Shown: one piece after another, positions 8,690 to 18,248 of the stretch
How the letters are laid out: each line of letters starts with the position of its first letter
How positions within the stretch are numbered: position 1 is the stretch's first letter
NCBI GenBank assembly: GCA_964591605.1
Contig: CAZQEN010000053.1
Span: 1-28,670, forward strand
Reading direction: 5' to 3'
Source of the DNA: CAYLLT01 sp964591605
GTDB lineage: Bacteria > Planctomycetota > Phycisphaerae > UBA1845 > PWPN01
DNA: 28,670 bases
The notes under the pieces: model-generated
What the model saw: the letters and a program-made list of their open reading frames with translations, nothing else
Databases searched by the model: none
What the model was told of the DNA's origin: nothing
Program-made: the position numbers and the translations under genes

Positions 8690-9943
8690 ATGAACTCGCA
8701 AGACGTGTTTGACCTGTATTCCCGCACCGTCATTGCCAACTACGGGCGGCTCCCCGTGGTCATCGTGCGGGCCGAAGGCTCGCAGATGTGGGATATCGAC
8801 GGCAAGCGCTATATCGATCTGTTTCCCGGCTGGGGCTGCAGCCTGCTGGGCTACTGCCATCCCCGCGTGGTCGAGGCCATCCGCGAGCAGGCCGGCCGGC
8901 TCATCCAGATCGACAACCTCTTCTATACCCGCGAGCAGGGACGTCTGGCCGAAATCCTGCACGAAAAGAGCTTCGGCGGCCTGAGCTATTTCTGCAACAG
9001 CGGCGCGGAGGCCAACGAGGCGGCGATCAAGCTGGCCCGCCGCTACTTCCGCGCCCCCGACGCCAGCGGCAAGCGGCGGGCGCCCGACCGATACAAAATC
9101 ATCACCATGGAGCGCAGCTTCCACGGCCGCACCTACGGCGCCATGTCGGCCACCGCCCAGTCCAAGATCCACCTGGGCCACGAGCCGCTCGTCCCCGGCT
9201 TCGTCTATGTGCCCTACAACGACATCGATGCGGTGGCCGGCGCGATCACCGACGAGACGGCCGCGATCCTGGTCGAGCCGATCCAGGGCGAAGGCGGAGT
9301 CCGCATCCCCGATGACAGCTACCTGCCCGCGCTTCGCGAGTTGTGCGACGAGCGCGGCGTCCTCCTGATCTTCGACGAGGTCCAGACCGGCTGCGGGCGC
9401 ACGGGCCGATGGTTCGCCTATCAGCACACCGGCATCGAGCCGGACATCCTGACGCTCGCCAAGGCGCTGGGCGGCGGGGCGCCCATCGGCGCCATGGTTG
9501 CCCGGCCCGAGATCGCCGAATGGCTCAAGCCCGGCTCGCACGCGACGACCTACGGGGCCAACCCCCTGGTCGTGGCCGCCGCGATCGCCGTCTTTGAAAC
9601 CATCGAGCAGGAGAACCTCCTCGACACCACGCAGCGGATCTCCAGCTACATCCTGGAGAAGGCCGCCGCGCTTCAACAGCAGTTCGGATTCGTCGAGCGC
9701 GTCCGTGGCCGCGGCCTCATGATCGCCATCGATCTGTCCGTCCCGGGCGCGCCCATCGTCCAGTCGTGTCTCCATCGCGGGCTGCGCGTCAACTGTACGC
9801 AGGACACCACGCTTCGCCTGCTGCCTGCCATGACCATCTCCCCGGCCGAGGTCGATGAGGCCTTCGCCATCCTCGGCGAGGCGATGCAGGAACAGGAGAG
9901 CAAACTGACCTCAGCAAGCTCGGTCGAGCCGGTGACCCCATGA
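8690..9943 (+). CDS. argD: Acetylornithine aminotransferase (class III, PLP)
   Basis: 417 residues. The ATG at 8690 has GGAG 7 bases upstream; the overlapping ATG at 8686 is in another frame. It converts N-acetylglutamate semialdehyde and glutamate to N-acetylornithine and 2-oxoglutarate in arginine synthesis, and some members also serve lysine synthesis. Visible motifs: FCNSGAEANEAAIKLAR (PLP phosphate loop), SFHGRTYGAMSAT, VEPIQGEGGV, IFDEVQTGCGRTG and the Schiff-base lysine K258 in LAKALGGGAPIGAM. It ends with ATGA overlap into argF, so the pair is translationally coupled, which favours ArgD over a related omega-aminotransferase. It is cytosolic and PLP-dependent. Confidence 0.94.
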   Translation: MNSQDVFDLYSRTVIANYGRLPVVIVRAEGSQMWDIDGKRYIDLFPGWGCSLLGYCHPRVVEAIREQAGRLIQIDNLFYTREQGRLAEILHEKSFGGLSYFCNSGAEANEAAIKLARRYFRAPDASGKRRAPDRYKIITMERSFHGRTYGAMSATAQSKIHLGHEPLVPGFVYVPYNDIDAVAGAITDETAAILVEPIQGEGGVRIPDDSYLPALRELCDERGVLLIFDEVQTGCGRTGRWFAYQHTGIEPDILTLAKALGGGAPIGAMVARPEIAEWLKPGSHATTYGANPLVVAAAIAVFETIEQENLLDTTQRISSYILEKAAALQQQFGFVERVRGRGLMIAIDLSVPGAPIVQSCLHRGLRVNCTQDTTLRLLPAMTISPAEVDEAFAILGEAMQEQESKLTSASSVEPVTP

Positions 9944-10947
9944 CACATCCAAGCACTCAGCATGCCGCCGTCGCCAGTCAGTCCCCGGTCCGGAAGGCCA
10001 GCGATGTTCCCGAGTCGCTCCGGCGCATCCAGCACTTCCTGGCCATCCGGGACATCGCTCCCGACGTGCTCAAGACCCTCATCGACTTCTGCATCCGCCG
10101 CAAGTTCGAGTTTCACAGCGGGCAGTTCCAGCCGATGCTCCAGGGCAAGGTCCTGGCCATGGTCTTCCAGAAATCTTCGCTGCGGACGCGCCTGGGCTTC
10201 GAGGTGGCGATGGCCCAACTCGGCGGCCACGCCGTCAACCTGGAGGACCACCAGATCGGCATGCAGAAGCGCGAAGACACCCGCGACGTGGCCCGCGTCA
10301 TCGCCTCGATGTGCAACGGCATCATGGCCCGCGTCTACAGCCACCAGAGCGTGGTCGAGCTCGCCGCGGCGAGCAAGGTGCCGGTGATCAACGGCCTGTC
10401 CGACTGGGCCCATCCGTGCCAGGCCCTGGCCGACATGATGACCATCCAGGAGCATTTCGGGAAACTCGCGGGGCTCAAGGTGGCCTATATCGGCGACGCG
10501 AACAACGTCGCCCGCTCGCTGCTCATCGCCTGCGCGAAGCTGGGCGTCTCGTACTCGATCGCCACGCCGCCGGGCTATGCCATGAATGACGGCACGCTGG
10601 AATACTCCAACAGCGTGGTCCGCGATTCGGGTGTCAAGATCACCGCCACGCACGAACCGGCCGAGGCCCTGGCCGGCGCCGACGTCGTCTACACCGACGT
10701 CTGGACGAGCATGGGCCAGGAGTCCGAGCGTGAGCAGCGCGAGAAGGTTTTTGCCCCGTATCAGGTGAACGCGACCCTGCTCAAACGGGCCAGGCCCACG
10801 GCCGTGGTGATGCACTGCCTGCCCGCCTACCGCAACCTCGAAATCACCGACGACGTCATCGACGGCCCGCAGTCCATCATCTTCCAGCAGGCCGAAAACC
10901 GCCTGCACTCGCAGCGCGCCCTGCTCGAAGTGCTGCTGGATCGCTAA
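9940..10947 (+). CDS. argF: Ornithine carbamoyltransferase
   Basis: 335 residues. It joins ornithine and carbamoyl phosphate to make citrulline. The carbamoyl-phosphate loop is K78-S-S-L-R-T-R84, the family FxKxSxRTR form. Also present are HPCQALAD from H158, GDANNVARSL, DVVYTDVWTSMGQE (the SMG loop that closes over ornithine) and MHCLPA around H292-C293. There is an N-terminal extension of about 25 residues compared with short bacterial OTCases. The start overlaps the argD stop and only a weak purine stretch precedes it, consistent with coupled translation. Putrescine or acetylornithine carbamoyltransferase are alternatives, but the SMG and HCLPA motifs and the argD partner point to OTCase. 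Confidence 0.93.
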   Translation: MTHPSTQHAAVASQSPVRKASDVPESLRRIQHFLAIRDIAPDVLKTLIDFCIRRKFEFHSGQFQPMLQGKVLAMVFQKSSLRTRLGFEVAMAQLGGHAVNLEDHQIGMQKREDTRDVARVIASMCNGIMARVYSHQSVVELAAASKVPVINGLSDWAHPCQALADMMTIQEHFGKLAGLKVAYIGDANNVARSLLIACAKLGVSYSIATPPGYAMNDGTLEYSNSVVRDSGVKITATHEPAEALAGADVVYTDVWTSMGQESEREQREKVFAPYQVNATLLKRARPTAVVMHCLPAYRNLEITDDVIDGPQSIIFQQAENRLHSQRALLEVLLDR

Positions 10948-10956
10948 ACTTGCACC

Positions 10957-11712
10957 ATGCCAGCCTCCCGCACGAAATCGTCGCTTCGGGCCGACGGCCG
11001 CCGGCCGGATCAACTCCGCCCGGTGGAGATCGTCCGCGGCTATACAAAGTTTTCGCCCGGCTCGGTGCTGATCCGGGCGGGGGATACGGCTGTCCTGTGC
11101 ACGGCGAGCGTTGAGGAGTCGGTGCCCGAGTGGATGGCCGGCAAGGGCCGCGGCTGGGTGACCGCCGAGTACGACATGCTCCCCGGCTCGACCGGCCAGC
11201 GCAGGCCGCGCAGCCGCAAAGGCGTCGACGGCCGGGCGACCGAGATCCAGCGGCTCATCGGCCGCGTCCTGCGCAGCGTCGTCGATTTCGAGACCCTCGG
11301 CGAACGCTGCATCTGGCTCGACTGCGACGTGCTGCAAGCCGATGGCGGCACGCGTACCGCCGCTATCACCGGGGCCTACGTGGCCCTCGCCGACGCCGTA
11401 AACTGGCTCATCAGCCAGAAGCGGCTCGCCCGCTCGCCGATTCGTGAGGCCGTCGCCGCCGTCAGCGTCGGCAAAGTGAACGGCCGCCTTCTGCTCGACC
11501 TGAACTACGCCGAAGACTCGAAGGCCCAGGTCGACGCCAACATCGCCATGACCGCGTCGGGGCAGTTCATCGAAGTCCAGGCCAGCGCAGAAGGCGAAAC
11601 CTACACCCGACGTGAACTCGACGCCCTGCTCAAGCTCGCCGAAAGGGGAATCCGCGAACTGATGGCATCCCAGGCCGCGAGTTTGAAGCGCAGAATTGTT
11701 CACAGAATCTGA
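10957..11712 (+). CDS. rph: Ribonuclease PH
   Basis: 251 residues, near the usual 240-255. It is a phosphate-dependent 3'-to-5' exonuclease that trims tRNA 3' ends. Diagnostic segments are DGRRPDQLRPVEI at the N-terminus, VLCTASVEESVP, GWVTAEYDMLPGST, RSRKGVDGRATEIQRLIGR, CDVLQADGGTRTAAITGAY and DLNYAEDSKAQVDANIAMT, covering the substrate and phosphate sites. The ATG follows the argF stop after 9 bases with little Shine-Dalgarno, so it is probably cotranscribed. In other bacteria rph commonly sits next to the rdgB-type nucleotidase gene; here rdgB lies 1.6 kb downstream with two genes inserted. Confidence 0.96.
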   Translation: MPASRTKSSLRADGRRPDQLRPVEIVRGYTKFSPGSVLIRAGDTAVLCTASVEESVPEWMAGKGRGWVTAEYDMLPGSTGQRRPRSRKGVDGRATEIQRLIGRVLRSVVDFETLGERCIWLDCDVLQADGGTRTAAITGAYVALADAVNWLISQKRLARSPIREAVAAVSVGKVNGRLLLDLNYAEDSKAQVDANIAMTASGQFIEVQASAEGETYTRRELDALLKLAERGIRELMASQAASLKRRIVHRI

Positions 11713-11723
11713 GTTCTTGTTCG

Positions 11724-12224
11724 ATGCGCGGACCGCGTCTCACTCCTGTGCACCAGACAATCCTGCTCGTCGTCTTGTGTGATCTGATACTCCTTATACC
11801 TTTGGCAGGGGTTCCCTTCGGAAAGCCCGTTCATCTTGAGTCTGCCGTGACTGCAGGCGCATGTCTGCCGATTCTTATCCTCGTTGCAAGCGTGAGTGCG
11901 GTTCGCATCTGCATCCGTAGTCGCATGGCCGCTCTGGCGTGTTTCACTCTTGCTGTGTTGCATGCGGCATTTCTAGGGGCTCTCACGCCGGCCACGGATT
12001 ACTTTGGTGAGGGGCTCTATACGGGGCTCCCCGCTGTCGGATGGGGGCTGGCGTCGCTGGTGGTCACCACCGCGGGCATTGTGGGCTGGATTAATCCATA
12101 TGACCAGAACCCGGCAGCTTCGTTTCCCGTCTGCGTCCGCTGTCGGTACAACCTCACCGGCAACGTTTCGGGCGTCTGTCCCGAGTGCGGCACGCCCATC
12201 GCTGGCAGGAAGTCGCAAACCTGA
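11724..12224 (+). CDS. Four-helix membrane protein with C-terminal zinc ribbon
   Basis: 166 residues. Hydrophobic segments at about 12-30, 42-62, 68-90 and 103-122 suggest four membrane helices. The tail carries C137-V-R-C140 and C152-P-E-C155 around RYNLTGNVSGV, a zinc ribbon that recurs in planctomycete hypothetical membrane proteins. Function is unknown. The ATG at 11724 is 11 bases after the rph stop and has no clear Shine-Dalgarno, so the start is uncertain. Base composition looks less GC-rich than the neighbours, with more T in third positions. That fits either a membrane protein or weaker selection. Confidence 0.75.
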   Translation: MRGPRLTPVHQTILLVVLCDLILLIPLAGVPFGKPVHLESAVTAGACLPILILVASVSAVRICIRSRMAALACFTLAVLHAAFLGALTPATDYFGEGLYTGLPAVGWGLASLVVTTAGIVGWINPYDQNPAASFPVCVRCRYNLTGNVSGVCPECGTPIAGRKSQT

Positions 12225-12239
12225 GATAATCAGGGCACC

Positions 12240-13250
12240 ATGGACCATTCAGCCGCTGCAATCAGGGCCACTGGGGTGTTGAGAATGATGCCTTTGAAAC
12301 CTGAACGCTCACCAGTGAGACGCCACGTCTCACATCATCTTTCTCACGTTCTTACCTTCGCACTTGTCGTGTTTGCCCCGCTGATCACCGGAGGCTGCGA
12401 GACGCCGCCGGGCGGCGCGGCGGGTGTGGGCGGTGGGAGTTCCACCGGCGGGGGGAGCACCACGGGCGGCGGCTCACTTTTCGCCCCCGCCCCCAGCAGC
12501 AAGGAGCGCTGGACCATCCGCGCCCTGCACACCAGCGCGCCGGGTCACCAGGCCTACGTGCTGCGACTGGCCGAAGAACTCAAGCGCGCCCCCGGCCTCA
12601 AGCCCAACAGGGTGCGTATTGTCGCCGATGCGACCGGCAGCTCGATCTACTACGGGGAGTACGTCAAGATCGCCTCCCCCGCCGAGCCCGACCGCCTGGT
12701 CTTTCCCGCCGACTATCAGCGCGACATCGACATGATCCGCCGACTGATCATCAATCAGACGACGCCGTTCTTCTACGCGGAGCCCGAGCTCGTCGACAAA
12801 CCTCCTCAGCCCCAGGTCAGCGAATTCGACGTGTCCCGGGCACGGGGCACCTACACGCTCTACGTCGCCGTCTTCTACAACACGCCCGGATTCGACCAGC
12901 GGCGCGAGGCCGCTGAGCAGTATGTCGCCCTGCTTCGGCAGGAGGGCTACAGTGCCTATTACCGCCACGAAGACGTGCGCAGTTACGTCTTCGTCGGTGA
13001 TTTCACCAACGAAGACATCGTTGCCGAACCGGGCGGGGCCGTTCACTACGGGCCGCGCGTGGAAGCCCTCATCAATCAACGTCCCGAGGAGTTCCGGCAC
13101 CTCACCGAGAACGGCCACCTGGTCAAGTACCCGACGCCCAGCGGCCAGTTGGCGCCGCCGCAGTCGTATCTGGTGCCCGTTCCCCGGGAGGGCGGTGGGG
13201 GGGCTCCCGCTCCGCGCGAGCGCCCGCCCGCGCCGTTCCAGCGTCCGTGA
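12240..13250 (+). CDS. Putative lipoprotein with two SPOR-like modules
   Basis: 336 residues. AGGG lies 5 bases before the ATG at 12240; an in-frame ATG at 12285 would give a shorter, more typical signal sequence. The hydrophobic stretch 35-50 ends in PLITGGC with Cys53, a lipobox-like site with a non-ideal -3 residue. Gly/Ser/Thr-rich linker follows to about residue 80. Two similar modules come next: residues 91-141 (WTIRALHTS ... YYGEY) and 205-256 (YTLYVAVFYN ... REAAEQYVALLRQEGYSAYY ... SYVFVGDF). The second closely follows the SPOR pattern of peptidoglycan-binding domains (beta strand, helix with Ala/Leu, GY.AY, V.VGdF). The C-terminus is Pro/Gly rich. It may bind the cell wall; the assignment rests on pattern only. 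Confidence 0.72.
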   Translation: MDHSAAAIRATGVLRMMPLKPERSPVRRHVSHHLSHVLTFALVVFAPLITGGCETPPGGAAGVGGGSSTGGGSTTGGGSLFAPAPSSKERWTIRALHTSAPGHQAYVLRLAEELKRAPGLKPNRVRIVADATGSSIYYGEYVKIASPAEPDRLVFPADYQRDIDMIRRLIINQTTPFFYAEPELVDKPPQPQVSEFDVSRARGTYTLYVAVFYNTPGFDQRREAAEQYVALLRQEGYSAYYRHEDVRSYVFVGDFTNEDIVAEPGGAVHYGPRVEALINQRPEEFRHLTENGHLVKYPTPSGQLAPPQSYLVPVPREGGGGAPAPRERPPAPFQRP

Positions 13251-13349
13251 CCATGCCGGTCCATCAAACTCGGTGAGTGACCTCACGGTGTTGCAGGCAG
13301 GTCGGTTGCACCCGGCGCCTGCAGAATCTGGCGGAGCAGACCCGGCCGT

Positions 13350-13955
13350 ATGCGTGACATTCTCCTGGCCACCGCAAACGTCAAGAAAGGCCGCGAGATG
13401 ATCGAGATTCTCGGCGGCGGGGGGGACGCGCTAGCGGTTCGCTGGCGGATGCTCCGCGAGTTCCCGGACTGGCCACCGCCGGTCGAAGATGCCGACACCT
13501 TCACCGGCAACGCCGCCCTCAAGGCCACCTACTACGCCCGGCAGAGCGGCCTCTGGACCATCGCCGATGACTCGGGCCTCGAGGTCGACGCCCTGGGCGG
13601 CCAGCCCGGCGTGCGGTCCGCCCGCTATGCCGGCCAGCCCGCCAACGACGCCGCCAACAACGCCCTGCTCATCGAGCGGCTCCGCGGCGTCTCTCCGGAG
13701 CGCCGCACCGCCCGTTTCCGCTGTGTCGTGGCACTCAGCGACGGTCAGCGGATCCTCGCGACGGCCGAAGGCGCGGTGGAAGGCCGCATCGTCGATGCCC
13801 CGCTCGGCGACAATGGATTCGGTTACGATCCGCACTTCTGGCTTGACGCACGCGGCATGACGATGGCCCAGTTGGCGCCGGATCAGAAGCACGCCATCAG
13901 CCATCGGGGCCAGGCCCTCCGCGCCCTGCGCGAGCAGCTCCGCCCGCTGTTGTGA
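13350..13955 (+). CDS. rdgB: XTP/dITP diphosphatase (non-canonical purine NTPase)
   Basis: 201 residues, the usual size. It hydrolyses ITP, dITP and XTP to the monophosphates, keeping deaminated purines out of DNA and RNA. Seen in order: LLATANVKKGREM (SHxTxNxxK-type nucleotide loop), EDADTFTGNAALKA, ADDSGLEVDALGGQPGVRSA with the catalytic Asp pair, LGDNGFGYDPHFW and HAISHRGQALRAL. The Shine-Dalgarno is weak (GGAG about 13 bases upstream). It ends the plus-strand run and faces the convergent NAGPA gene across a hairpin-rich junction. Confidence 0.96.
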   Translation: MRDILLATANVKKGREMIEILGGGGDALAVRWRMLREFPDWPPPVEDADTFTGNAALKATYYARQSGLWTIADDSGLEVDALGGQPGVRSARYAGQPANDAANNALLIERLRGVSPERRTARFRCVVALSDGQRILATAEGAVEGRIVDAPLGDNGFGYDPHFWLDARGMTMAQLAPDQKHAISHRGQALRALREQLRPLL

Positions 13956-13980
13956 AGCGGGAGCAGAGAACTCGCTTGCG

Positions 13981-14016
13981 GCAGGTCCTGCGGCAGGTCC
14001 TGCCTGCCGGGCAGGA
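13981..14016. repeat. Tandem 12-mers and hairpin after rdgB
   Basis: GCAGGTCCTGC(G/C) occurs twice in direct succession (13981-13992, 13993-14004). The second copy forms a hairpin TCCTGCC (13998-14004), loop TGCCG, GGCAGGA (14010-14016). It may help end rdgB transcription, but there is no T-run. Confidence 0.65.
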
Positions 14017-14042
14017 GCTCGTGGCGACGAGCGCTCCCGCTC

Positions 14043-14067
14043 AGGTCCCGCCCGGCAGGCGGGACCT
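14043..14067. terminator. Perfect 10-bp hairpin between convergent genes
   Basis: AGGTCCCGCC (14043-14052), loop CGGCA, GGCGGGACCT (14058-14067). It sits 12 bases beyond the NAGPA stop and 88 beyond the rdgB stop, so it could terminate both. It shares GGTCC and GCAGG wording with the repeat at 13981-14016, so it may instead be part of a dispersed repeat family. There is no T-tract. Confidence 0.55.
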
Positions 14068-14078
14068 ACCAGCGGGCC

Positions 14079-14930
14079 CTACTTTCGGACATCGACGCCG
14101 AGGACATTGGCCACCGCCCGCTCCCGGCCATCGCTGGGGTCGTTGAGGATGCGCAGCTCGGTGGATTTCGGGTCGCGCAGCACCATCACTGAGCTGCCGC
14201 CGCCGTCGAGGTTGAGCGCCGTGTGGCAGCCGAGCCGGATCATCTCTTCGGACAGCTCGGCGTAGCTCATGCCGACCGAGACGCCGGGTTTACGCCCGTC
14301 GACCACCAGGATCGTGAGACGCGTACACTTTTCATTCAGTCCGACCACCGTGCGGGGGTGCCGGGCCTTGAAGTCGGTGAGAACCGGTCTGCCGTTCTCG
14401 ACGAGCATGCGGTTTCCGGCCACCACCGACCAGGCATCACGCGGCGGACGCTCAATGGTTTCGAGCCTGACCCGCCGGTCGCGATAGACGACCAGACACG
14501 GCGTGGGCATCTCGCCGATCGACCAGACCTTGCCGTTGGTGACGGCCGGACCGACCGCTCCCGCCCAGACATCGGGTCGATAACCTGAGGCCGCTCCTTC
14601 GGCGTCTTTGACGTTGCGGGCAGTGAAAAAGTCGCCGTTAACCGCCAGCTCGAACTTTTCACGTTCGGCCACCTTCGTCGGACGCATGAGCGTCGTTTCC
14701 CACTCGCCCGAGCCGTCCGGGTCCGGCCCGCCTGGAGCCACGCGCAGCCGCACACGCGGGTTGCTCACATCCACCTCGGCCACGAACAGGTGCAGCGGCG
14801 GGTCGCGTCGCACCTCGACGTGGTAGGTCACGCCCGCATACGGGCGCGTCGTCGGATACCGCTGGGCCAGAGCGGGCATCGCCGCCGCGAAGAACGAAGC
14901 GATGATCAGACACAGGCGCGGGAAACTCAT
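14079..14930 (-). CDS. Exported phosphodiester glycosidase family (NAGPA) protein
   Basis: 283 residues. Signal peptide MSFPRLCLIIASFFAAAMPALA. The NAGPA/DUF2233 domain fills the rest: FELAVNGDFFT, RHPRTVVGLNE, LTILVVDGRKPGVSVGMSY, ALNLDGGGSSVMV and NDPSDGRERAVANVLGV are its signature segments. Members of the family cleave GlcNAc-phosphodiester links, and bacterial ones are thought to act on cell-wall or exopolysaccharide phosphodiesters; the substrate here is unknown. A purine-rich AGAAGAG lies just upstream of the ATG. The gene is convergent with rdgB and divergent from speA. Confidence 0.9.
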   Translation of the reverse strand: MSFPRLCLIIASFFAAAMPALAQRYPTTRPYAGVTYHVEVRRDPPLHLFVAEVDVSNPRVRLRVAPGGPDPDGSGEWETTLMRPTKVAEREKFELAVNGDFFTARNVKDAEGAASGYRPDVWAGAVGPAVTNGKVWSIGEMPTPCLVVYRDRRVRLETIERPPRDAWSVVAGNRMLVENGRPVLTDFKARHPRTVVGLNEKCTRLTILVVDGRKPGVSVGMSYAELSEEMIRLGCHTALNLDGGGSSVMVLRDPKSTELRILNDPSDGRERAVANVLGVDVRK

Positions 14931-15122
14931 ACGGCTCTTCTACTCCATCCTTGAATCGGGTGGTAGCGCCGAACCGCGGGGAGCGGACACGCTTCGCGTG
15001 GCGTAATGCTGAATCGGAGAACGACGTTCCCATGACCGACGGCGCATCGGCCCGCTCAGGCCGGCGAAGGCCGCCGCCGAAAAAAATTTTCATAAAACCA
15101 CCCGCACGACGGCGATTTCTTC

Positions 15123-15150
15123 TTGACCGCGCACCGCGATGCAATAACAT
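15123..15150 (+). promoter_or_regulatory. Likely speA promoter
   Basis: TTGACC (15123-15128) and TAACAT (15145-15150) are 16 bases apart. An A/T-rich tract at 15079-15098 lies 25 bases further upstream, like an UP element, and stands out in this GC-rich region. The leader to the 15224 ATG would be about 67 bases. Confidence 0.45.
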
Positions 15151-15223
15151 AAACGTGGGCCAAGCATGACGTTGTGCCGACGGCTGCCCTCAAGCTCGTC
15201 GGCATTTTGCTTGGAGCCCCGGC

Positions 15224-17269
<2,046 letters not shown>

Positions 17270-17335
17270 CCTGTCCACTGATGAAATCGATTGCCACAAT
17301 GGCCTGGGGCCATGTGCACACTGGAGCGATGAGCA

Positions 17336-17551
17336 GTGGCCAACACAAAAGACTGCGATTGGCTCGCGGAGCACAGTCTGGATCTGGCCATCTGGTATCC
17401 TGGCAAATGGATCGCCGTTCGGGATGGCCGGGTCATTGCCGTCGGCGACACGCTGGCGGAAGCCAACAGGGAAGCGATCCAGAAACGGCCCGAGCACGAT
17501 TTCATTCTGGAACAGATCAGCACCGACGTGGACATGCCGCATGTTGATTAG
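17336..17551 (+). CDS. DUF5678-like small protein
   Basis: 71 residues, GTG start at 17336 with GGAG 9 bases upstream. The core is W-L-x8-L-A-I-W-YPGKWIAVRDGRVIAVGDTLAEA, the pattern of DUF5678 proteins, which have no known activity. It is soluble and acidic at the C-terminus. It starts 66 bases after the speA stop, and its last 11 bases overlap the following protease gene, so the two are probably made together. It may be a partner or antitoxin-like regulator, but nothing in the sequence proves this. Confidence 0.8.
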   Translation: MANTKDCDWLAEHSLDLAIWYPGKWIAVRDGRVIAVGDTLAEANREAIQKRPEHDFILEQISTDVDMPHVD

Positions 17552-17948
17552 CAGGTGGCGTGTCCGCCCCCACCTCTATTTTGGCGCGGTTCACGTGCCG
17601 ATCATCGAACTGGAGATCAGAAGCCCGGCCGGTATCTGCTCGGCGTTTTCGTTGTGCGTCGATTCAGGGGCGGTGGTCTCGTTGCTGCCGCGTTCGGCCG
17701 CGGATGCGCTGGGCCTCGATCTGACGACCGGGCGGCCAATCCAGTTGGGCGCAGTCGGAAAACAGCCGATGGATGCCTGGATTCACGAGCTCGATCTCAG
17801 CATTGCCGACCTGCCGCTGTTGAGGGCTCACCTCGCGATTGCCGTTCACGAACATGCGCCAGCTCTGCTGGGCCGGTTGGGCGTCTTCGATCGCCTGGAA
17901 ATCACCTTCGACGCCGCGCGGCGCGAGACCCGGATCCGGGTGGCGTAA
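17541..17948 (+). CDS. Small retropepsin-like aspartic protease
   Basis: 135 residues from ATG 17541, inside the end of the DUF5678 gene. LCVDSGAVVSLLPRSAADALG carries the catalytic D41-S-G-A motif with the typical following S and hydrophobic residues. Near the C-terminus LLGRLGVFDRLEITFD matches the second conserved hydrophobic-Gly segment of clan AA proteases. One catalytic Asp per chain means it would work as a dimer. No signal peptide or membrane helix, so it is cytosolic. No Shine-Dalgarno is obvious, and translation is probably coupled to the upstream gene. Substrate unknown. Starting later than 17541 would lose the first strand. Confidence 0.82.
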   Translation: MLISRWRVRPHLYFGAVHVPIIELEIRSPAGICSAFSLCVDSGAVVSLLPRSAADALGLDLTTGRPIQLGAVGKQPMDAWIHELDLSIADLPLLRAHLAIAVHEHAPALLGRLGVFDRLEITFDAARRETRIRVA

Positions 17949-17983
17949 CGGACCTCGTCCGGAGTCGGTCGTACGGAGCGACC
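17949..17983 (+). terminator. Two small hairpins after the protease gene
   Basis: CGGAC/GTCCG with loop CTC (17949-17961) directly follows the stop, then GGTCG/CGACC with a 7-base loop (17967-17983). Stems are only 5 bp, and there is no T-run, so termination is a guess. Confidence 0.3.
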
Positions 17984-18212
17984 CGGCATTCCTGTCCGGC
18001 CAGCGGCAGGGATGAAACACGGGACAGGCCCGCCGAGGGATTCCGTGTCGATCCACACGGCCTGTGGGTGATGCGGATCACGGGCAGATGCGACGCAACA
18101 GCACTCGTCTTCTGTCCGCTGGGCTCGAACCTCCGGCTTTTCCCTTCCCGATTGTAAACCTTTTCTGCTTGGGCGTTTATGTGCTGTGAAGGCCCTGATG
18201 GTCTGGATGCGC
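17984..18212. other. Gene-free stretch upstream of the MerR promoter
   Basis: No gene seen. It contains an 18-base imperfect palindrome at 18043-18060 (CCGTGT ... ACACGG around GATC, two mismatches) that might bind a regulator. A T-arm-like GGTTCGAGCCC on the minus strand at about 18121-18131 is not part of a tRNA. Confidence 0.55.
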
Positions 18213-18241
18213 TTGAAATACGACATCTAATGTTGTATTAT
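18213..18241 (+). promoter_or_regulatory. Promoter of the MerR/VIT-vWA operon with embedded operator
   Basis: TTGAAA (18213-18218), 17-base spacer, TATTAT (18236-18241): five of six matches at each box. Between and partly over the boxes lies the imperfect palindrome AATACGACAT-CTA-ATGTTGTATT (18217-18239), 9 of 10 arm bases complementary. A regulator bound there would sit on the core promoter. The predicted transcription start is at or one base before the ATG at 18249, and no Shine-Dalgarno is present, so the mRNA is probably leaderless. Confidence 0.65.
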
Positions 18242-18248
18242 TAGTGTC

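Noticed and set aside
9673..11703. Long minus-strand open frame (676 codons)
   Set aside because: Antisense to argD, argF and rph, all of which have intact catalytic motifs.
18121..18136. T-arm-like sequence on the minus strand suggesting a tRNA
   Set aside because: The flanking stems do not pair and no anticodon arm or acceptor stem can be drawn.
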